Shown here one piece after another: positions 58,453 to 64,000 of a stretch of DNA of 64,000 bases. The translations under genes were made by a program, and so were the position numbers. Location: positions 47,332,626 through 47,396,625 of the forward strand of contig OY294044.1 in the NCBI GenBank assembly GCA_958510825.1, read 5' to 3'. The stretch is from Brachypterus glaber (taxonomy: Eukaryota; Arthropoda; Insecta; Coleoptera; Kateretidae). The notes under the pieces were generated by a model. That model was not told where the DNA came from. It searched no databases and was given only the letters and a program-made list of their open reading frames with translations. Every line of letters starts with the position of its first letter. Positions within the stretch are counted from its first letter, which is position 1.

Positions 58453-58462
58453 GGCGCCAAAA
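58453..58462 (-). promoter_or_regulatory. E2F-like site upstream of the putative exon
   Basis: On the minus strand TTTTGGCGCC matches the TTTSSCGC E2F core. It is only meaningful if the exons at 58.3 and 57.7 kb are real. Confidence 0.25.
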
Positions 58463-58519
58463 GCAACAGTATTTATAGGTTATGTCAAACCACAGAAAAA
58501 ACGTGACAGCAGCGCTTAA

Positions 58520-59030
58520 GTGCAGCTCTTTATGCCGCGTTTTGATAAACTGCGCATGCGCCGACCGTTTATCGATATATTATTAAAAAAATTTTTTCCA
58601 AAAAAAACACCAAATAGACGCTAAAACTAACGTTAACGTAAACCAAGGTCCCCTCATTAGAAAAAAGAACACCAAAGAACAAAAAACCAGAACAAGCTCC
58701 GGCACGGAGAGCTGAAATTAGGCGCTTGTCTCGTGACGGTCCAAGGTTGGCGAGTAGAAGAGGTTAGCTCAACATACGTAAACTTTATTTTTTAACAGAA
58801 AAAACATTATATTATAATAAACTACATGTTTAAAGACGATAAAAATGTAATAAATAATAACAATAAAAATAAAAACTTATAAATAGTTAAATTCAACGAG
58901 GGGATTGAGGGGTGCGAGCCTACCTTGTTTTTTTATATCTCGAACATCACGAATTAAACACCCAGCGCCATCTAAGAATGGTATGCGAAACTATTAATTC
59001 CTTGTTGCTAGGTCTGTAATACCAGATGAT
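58520..59030. other. Spacer, no gene seen
   Basis: Locally more G+C (GCGCATGCGCCGACCG near 58551). No ORF is supported. Confidence 0.4.
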
Positions 59031-59035
59031 ACCCC

Positions 59036-59308
59036 CTGACTGACACGTCTCTGCTTCGCTGCTCTGATACCACCCGCAATGACGTCACCAAATCGCGCGC
59101 ACTGCAGAGCATGTTACCACCCCGAGTGCCGCTGGCTGACTGACACATCTCTGCTGGGGATACCAACCGTGATGACGTCACCAAGCCGATCGCACTGCAG
59201 AACGTGTTACCTTCCCGAGTGACTCTGGCTGACTGACACGTCTCTGTTTCGCTGCTCTGATACCACCCGCAATGACGTCACCAAATCGCGCGCACTGCAG
59301 TGCATGTT
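59036..59308. repeat. TGACGTCA-family minisatellite, three units
   Basis: TGACACgTCT starts at 59041, 59141 and 59234. The first and third units are the TCTGATACCACCCGCAATG type, and the second the GGGGATACCAACCGTGATG type seen at 55.7 kb. Confidence 0.9.
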
Positions 59309-59310
59309 AC

Positions 59311-60905
59311 CCAGGGGGGGCAGCCTTAAGTAGGTGACCTTGCAACACAGCTAAAAATGGCCGCCATAGCATCGCAATTTACGTGCTAGATGTCGCTAGG
59401 GTTATTTTTTGTAATTTTTAACATATAGGTTTCTTTTATCTTTTCATGTAAAGCTTTACATTTATCCTGATAGATAGCATCGTATTAAAAATAATAATAA
59501 ATTAAAAAATAGTAAATATTTTAAGATAATATTATTAAGAATGATTCTATATTGCATATTGACCATATTTAAAACAAAATCCCATTGAAAGTATTAGACT
59601 TACTTTGTTGTAAAAAAAAATATATATAAAGCGGGGGTTTCCGTGTTTCTAACCTCAAAAAATCTAAATCTTGGATTGGTGTGCGACGAAAAATTTTAAT
59701 AACTTTGGAAAAGGTAATTATTTGAATAAATATACGTACACAACAATTAAAACTAAATAATAATTATGCTTTCATGTGTTTATAGTGTTTTTGAAACCAA
59801 TCAGTGGCGATTAACCAATTGGTTACACTTTTGAAGAGGGTCGAATGTTTCTTTCCGTGAAGCTTTTAAAAGTAAGTAATATACATACGTAACAAATAAA
59901 ACTAAATATTAATGATCCATTCATGTTTTTAGTGTTTTTGAAACCAATCAGTGGCTATTAACCAACGAGCCACACTCTTAAGGAGGGTCGAAAGTTTATG
60001 TCAGCGAAGCTTTTAAAAGTGAGTAATTGATATACAAAACAATTAAATAAAATATTAATTATGCTTTCATGCATTTTTAGTGTTTTTGGAAACAGTCAGT
60101 GGCGATTATTCAATTAGTATTACGAGTATGTACCCCAGTTTTAGTTTTAACTCATGTGGGTAAAAACTCTATTTTTTAAATTTTATAGTCCCATGCCCCC
60201 CCCCCCAGCGAGATATATTAGCATAGAAAATTTCTATTAGAAATACCTTCAAAGTTATATTTTTGGTGAATGCGCAATTTTTTTCCCTTCTTCCCTTAAA
60301 ATGAAATAAATCCGCCCCTGCCAATACAGAGTGATATTTAGTTTACGCACTGTGACGTTCGATTCGTATACGAGAATATATTCTCTTATAAAACGGTGTA
60401 TAATAATAATAATATAATAATATAATTATTTTTATGTTGTAAAAGCTGAGGGTGATAAAAAAAACAATTTTCGGATTTCGTCCAGTAAAATATTTTCATT
60501 GATTTGATAAAAAATTATTCTTTATGTATAGGTAAATAAGAATTATTCTTGTATGTACTTTTTTTAAATGAAATAAATTGTTTTATTTTTGTTTTGCATT
60601 TTTATTTTATTCTTTTATTACTTTGAATGGAGAATTCAAAGTAATAATTAAAACACGTTGAAGGACAATGACGCTGCCCAGCGGTATGTCTGCAAAAATG
60701 CAATTTTATTAAGGATTTGAAATTGGCGCCATCTCTATTACTTAAAATTTCCGCTAGATGTCACTAGGGGTTTTTACAGAAACCGACTATACCGACAATA
60801 GTCCGCAATTTACGTGCTAGATGGCGCCAGCAACCTTTTTGTAATCTGTGTTGCCTACGTTTAACACGGAAGCTAAAGTTCTTATATATATTTTCTTTGA
60901 TGTTA
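59311..60905 (+). repeat. Segmental duplication, right copy
   Basis: Matches 53211-54055 plus 54896-55690 (see that entry). Differences are scattered substitutions, a short indel near 60220-60235 and loss of part of the 55376-55475 hairpin. Confidence 0.88.
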
Positions 60906-61289
60906 CCACCCCGAGTGCCGCTAGCTGACTGACACGTCTCTGCTGCCTAATTTCAGGGCGACATAAATATACGATTCGACTAGGAGTCCAAACCGGAAAA
61001 ATATGATAAAAATATAAGAACAATATTATTTATAATATTATTATAAAATCAGATAAAAAATCCGTAGATTTCAGATTAAATTCCGTAGATAAGGCAAAAT
61101 ATCCGTAGACATACGTAAATTTCAGTAGGGCTCAAAAATATAAAAAAACAGGGCTCAAAAATATAAAGAAATATAAATTTTACTATTTTTTTTTCAGTAT
61201 AAGTAATTAAAACTTACAATAACCCTGGTGAAACTTCTTTTTTTTACAAATACAGGATGCTCTAAAATAAAAGAACCCATAAAAATTGT
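60906..61289. other. Spacer, no gene seen
   Basis: Short tandem AAATATCCGTAGA-like words (61050-61130). GAGTCCAAACC, the boundary word, at 60984-60994. Confidence 0.4.
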
Positions 61290-61560
61290 CCTTTAAAAAT
61301 CTAAAATGTATTCAGGTCTAGATATAAAAGATTTTATGCATGCATAGATGAATAAGCGACTAGGTGCGACTTAAGGTTTGGATCTTCTTTTCAAAATATA
61401 TGAAATAAAGAAAATTTTAATTACATATTAGTATTAGTACCCCATGTTTATATTTTTTATCCGTAAATTGTCTGAAAAAGGCATCGTAGTCATGTTTATG
61501 TACTTTTTGTACCCTTCGTAAGGGTACCGGCGTACACTTACAGCGGACAACTTAGCCGTT
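61290..61560 (+). repeat. Duplicated block, left copy
   Basis: AAAATTGTCCTTTAAAAATC ... TAAGGTTTGGATCTTC ... GGCATCGTAGTCATGTTTAT. It matches 62140-62265 continued at 63128-63370. Confidence 0.85.
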
Positions 61561-62265
61561 AGAATTTGAAAAATTTATATTTGGGGATCAATGGACGGTT
61601 TCTTTGATGGTCGTCAGGCGACAATTCAACATACACTGTATATACCAAATCCCTGTATGACAACTGCCCACTTTGTAAGTTCGGTCTCACGGATGTCAGG
61701 ATCGGTACTCTCTCTCTTTCGAGATACTTGGCGTGTACGGAAAAGTCGACCATCCAGAGAGAACACCCCAAATACCCATCTAATAATAAATTCATCTAAA
61801 AGGAAATAGATATTTAAATATTTATTATATATTTAAAACAATATATTATATAAGGTTTCTGAGAAAGATAATACAAAAAACGGTAAAAAATAAAAATAAA
61901 ACTATTATTATAAAACTATTGTAAATTATTAGTTTTGGAATCATCCCCTACCTTAAGCATAAAAAATATAAAGAAATATAAATTTATATTATTCTTTTTC
62001 AGTACGACTGTAAGTAAAACTTATTAAATATAAATGTCTATTATTCTTCTTCAGTATAACTGTAAGTAGAATTTACCAATACTGGTTGTCAATTTTACCT
62101 TGATGAAACTGTTTTTACAAATAAATGTTGCTCTAAAATAAAAGAATCCATAAAAATTGTCCTTCAAAAATCTAAAATGTATACAGGTCTAGAAATAAAA
62201 GATTTTATGCATAGATGAATAAGCAACTAGGTGCGACCTAAGGTTTGCATCTTCTTTACAAAATA

Positions 62266-63127
62266 GAATAGAATAGAATAGAATAGAATAGAATAGAATA
62301 GAAAGTATTTATTTCCTAAAATAGAAAATTACAAATATACATTTTTATTATTACACAGTCTTTTTTAAAGCAAAAGGGTCACATTCGCAAGCGTTCTTCC
62401 ATGTGCCCTGAAAGTACCTAAAAATTAATTACAAATCATAAAATTACAAAAAAATGCAAAAAAATGAAAAACGATATATTGCTTCGGAATCGGACCCATG
62501 CGAAAGAAACCCCCCTCCCCAAGTCGGCAATGACCTACAGCAAGACGCAAAAATTGTTAAAAAACTAACATGTATGACGAAGAAATACGTGTGCGATTAC
62601 TGGGACTCCAGCAATGTTGAAAATATTTTGGATTTAAATTTACTAAGCGTAAGTTTTTTATCATTGTTATCAATATTATTCCAAAGCCTAACTGCGAACA
62701 AAGTAAACGACTTTTGGTAAGAAGTAGTTTTATGAAGCGGAACCTTGAAATTATTTTTGTTTCGGGTATTATAAGAATGGAGGTGGCACTGAAATTTATT
62801 TAATAAATAGGCTGGCTCATTATTTTTAAAAAGTTTAAACAATAAAGCGGACATATGCATGAGTCTTCTATTTGTCATATTTAATATTCTGTGTTCTCTT
62901 AAGAAAGGTGACTTTAATGTGACTCCTATAACTTATTGAGAAAGAATAGCGCATGCAAGAATTCTGAACTTTTTGTATAAGATACGCAGTATTTTGAGTT
63001 ATTTATGAATGATACACCACACTACCAAAATCAAACAAAGAAAGTACAAGTGAGCTACATAGTCTATATTTTGTGTTTTCATTAATTACATTCTTATAAA
63101 TGTTTAATTTTTTTAAGCGCATGTATG
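62266..63127 (-). mobile_element. 5'-truncated LINE, 862 bp, with target duplication
   Basis: Flanked by CAAAATA (62259-62265 and 63128-63134). The 3' end is a (TATTC)n tail on the minus strand (GAATA repeats 62266-62302). The 5' end is truncated near 63127. Confidence 0.85.
62597..63070 (-). pseudogene. LINE ORF2 C-terminal fragment
   Basis: The open part 62597-62878 reads RRLMHMSALLFKLFKNNEPA, later YQKSFTLFAVRLWNNID and ends SKIFSTLLESQ-stop. Upstream, to about 63060, broken frames still read QNTAYLIQKVQNSCMR, a standard LINE ORF2 C-terminal motif. At least two stops make it a pseudogene. It belongs to a different copy or family from the 17-26 kb LINE. Confidence 0.85.
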
Positions 63128-63339
63128 CAAAATATATGAAATAAAGAAAATTTTAATTACATATTGGTATTAGTACCCCATGTTTATAATTTTTATTCGT
63201 AAATTGTCTGAAAAAAGGCATCGTAGTCATGTTTATGTACTTTTAATAATAACTGAGCTCTTAACGTAGTAGAAGCTGCACCTTTTGCAGGGGTGACTTA
63301 CCGACTCAAGAGCTGTTACTCCCCCTCGTAAAGGGTACC

Positions 63340-63467
63340 GGCGTACACTTACAGCGGACAACTTAGCCGTTAGAATTTGAAAAATTTATATTTGGGGATA
63401 CCGGCGTACACTTACAGCGGACAACTTAGCCGTTAGAATTTGAAAAATTTGTATTTGGGGATCAATG
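63340..63467 (+). repeat. ~62-bp tandem, two copies
   Basis: ACCGGCGTACACTTACAGCG occurs at about 63340 and 63401, each followed by GACAACTTAGCCGTTAGAAT. A third, single copy is at about 61527. Confidence 0.9.
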
Positions 63468-63494
63468 GATCAATTGCCAAATATTGTTATTTTT

Positions 63495-63660
63495 GGTTGC
63501 ATCAAGGCAAATACAAGAAAGTTATTTTTGGTTGCATCAAGGCAAATACAAGAAAGTTATTTTTGGTTGCATCAAGGCAACAAACAGCAATAAAGTTATT
63601 TTGGATTGAAAATACAAGAAAGTTGGTTATTTTGGCTGCAGCAAGGCAGAAACAAGCAAG
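63495..63660 (+). repeat. 35-bp minisatellite
   Basis: GGTTGCATCAAGGCAAATAC plus AAGAAAGTTATTTTT repeats, first two exact, later units diverged. The 77-codon ORF across it is a repeat product. Confidence 0.9.
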
Positions 63661-64000
63661 GTACGTGGCGTAGATTTTGGTAGTTTTGATCTGTTTATAA
63701 AATAAATAAACAATTTGTGGTTATATTTTTATTGTTTGGGATTAAAGCTCACGGATGGTTTTCATTTATTTGCGTGTAAACTTTGATAAAATAGCTTTAA
63801 AGTTAGGTTTTTTAGACTGAAAAACAAGCGAATAAAAATTGAGGCGTTTAAGTTCAAAATTTGCATTTCTTTAATTTTTTTATGGTTTTTTTCTATAAAT
63901 TAAAAAGCGAAATGAGCAACAACGGGGATAATTTGGCGTCCCTAATAAGGCGCAGAGGCGTCATTAAAGGGTAGTTTTTTCTTTGATAGCCGTTAGGCGA
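63661..64000. other. Right edge, no gene seen
   Basis: A+T-rich. Nothing supported. Confidence 0.4.

Larger units (their letters stand above)
62140..63370 (+). repeat. Duplicated block, right copy, interrupted by a LINE
   Basis: The same sequence as 61290-61560 and following, split at CAAAATA by the LINE at 62266-63127. Confidence 0.85.

Noticed and set aside
63440..63673. 77-codon ORF at the right end
   Set aside because: Product of the 35-bp minisatellite.

Overview
The window is insect nuclear DNA: about 70% A+T, long introns with GT-AG borders, one clearly recognisable animal host gene, and very dense transposable elements. The base composition and recurrent TAGGTACCTAT-type words resemble hemipteran (aphid-like) genomes. 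That is an impression from reading, not a search result; only 'insect' is well supported.

Region 1 (1-16060) is the 5' half of a minus-strand host gene for GGA (Golgi-localised, gamma-ear-containing, ARF-binding protein). Four exons (15761-15725, 10789-10523, 5692-5403, 3115-2905) splice in phase into a VHS domain and most of a GAT domain. The gene runs off the left edge. Its 2.3-4.9 kb introns are packed with hairpin-forming repeats, minisatellites and MITE-like elements.

Region 2 (17255-26870) is a nested pair. A Ty3/Gypsy LTR retrotransposon (17796-25840, 1061-bp LTRs that read as identical, 4-bp duplication ATCT) sits inside the reverse-transcriptase ORF of an older LINE. Gag and pol overlap, with a canonical A_AAA_AAC slippery heptamer in register followed by a 9-bp hairpin. 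Pol is cut short at the 3' LTR and no polypurine tract is visible.

Region 3 (28560-34472) is a 5.9-kb foldback, MULE-like element: 10-bp flanking repeat, about 312-bp terminal arms, and roughly 27 forward plus 8 reverse copies of a 152-bp satellite with higher-order structure.

Region 4 (34.5-40.3 kb) holds further inverted-repeat elements. One contains a BED-like zinc-finger ORF and another the first exon of a THAP-domain gene.

Region 5 (40332-43207) is an apparently intact Transib (RAG1-like) DNA transposon with a two-exon, 684-residue transposase, a GGCTG target duplication, and termini laid out like a 23-bp-spacer recombination signal.

Region 6 (43.2-64 kb) is an archipelago of repeats: a 376-bp tandem duplication carrying tRNA-like sequences, several MITE families, foldback elements sharing one TGACGTCA-bearing minisatellite loop, a direct segmental duplication (53.2-55.7 kb versus 59.3-60.9 kb), GCGCC minisatellites, a minus-strand LINE 3' end with its target duplication, and three tentative minus-strand host exons (51.1, 57.65 and 58.3 kb). 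No bacterial-style operons, CRISPR arrays or confident functional tRNA genes were seen.
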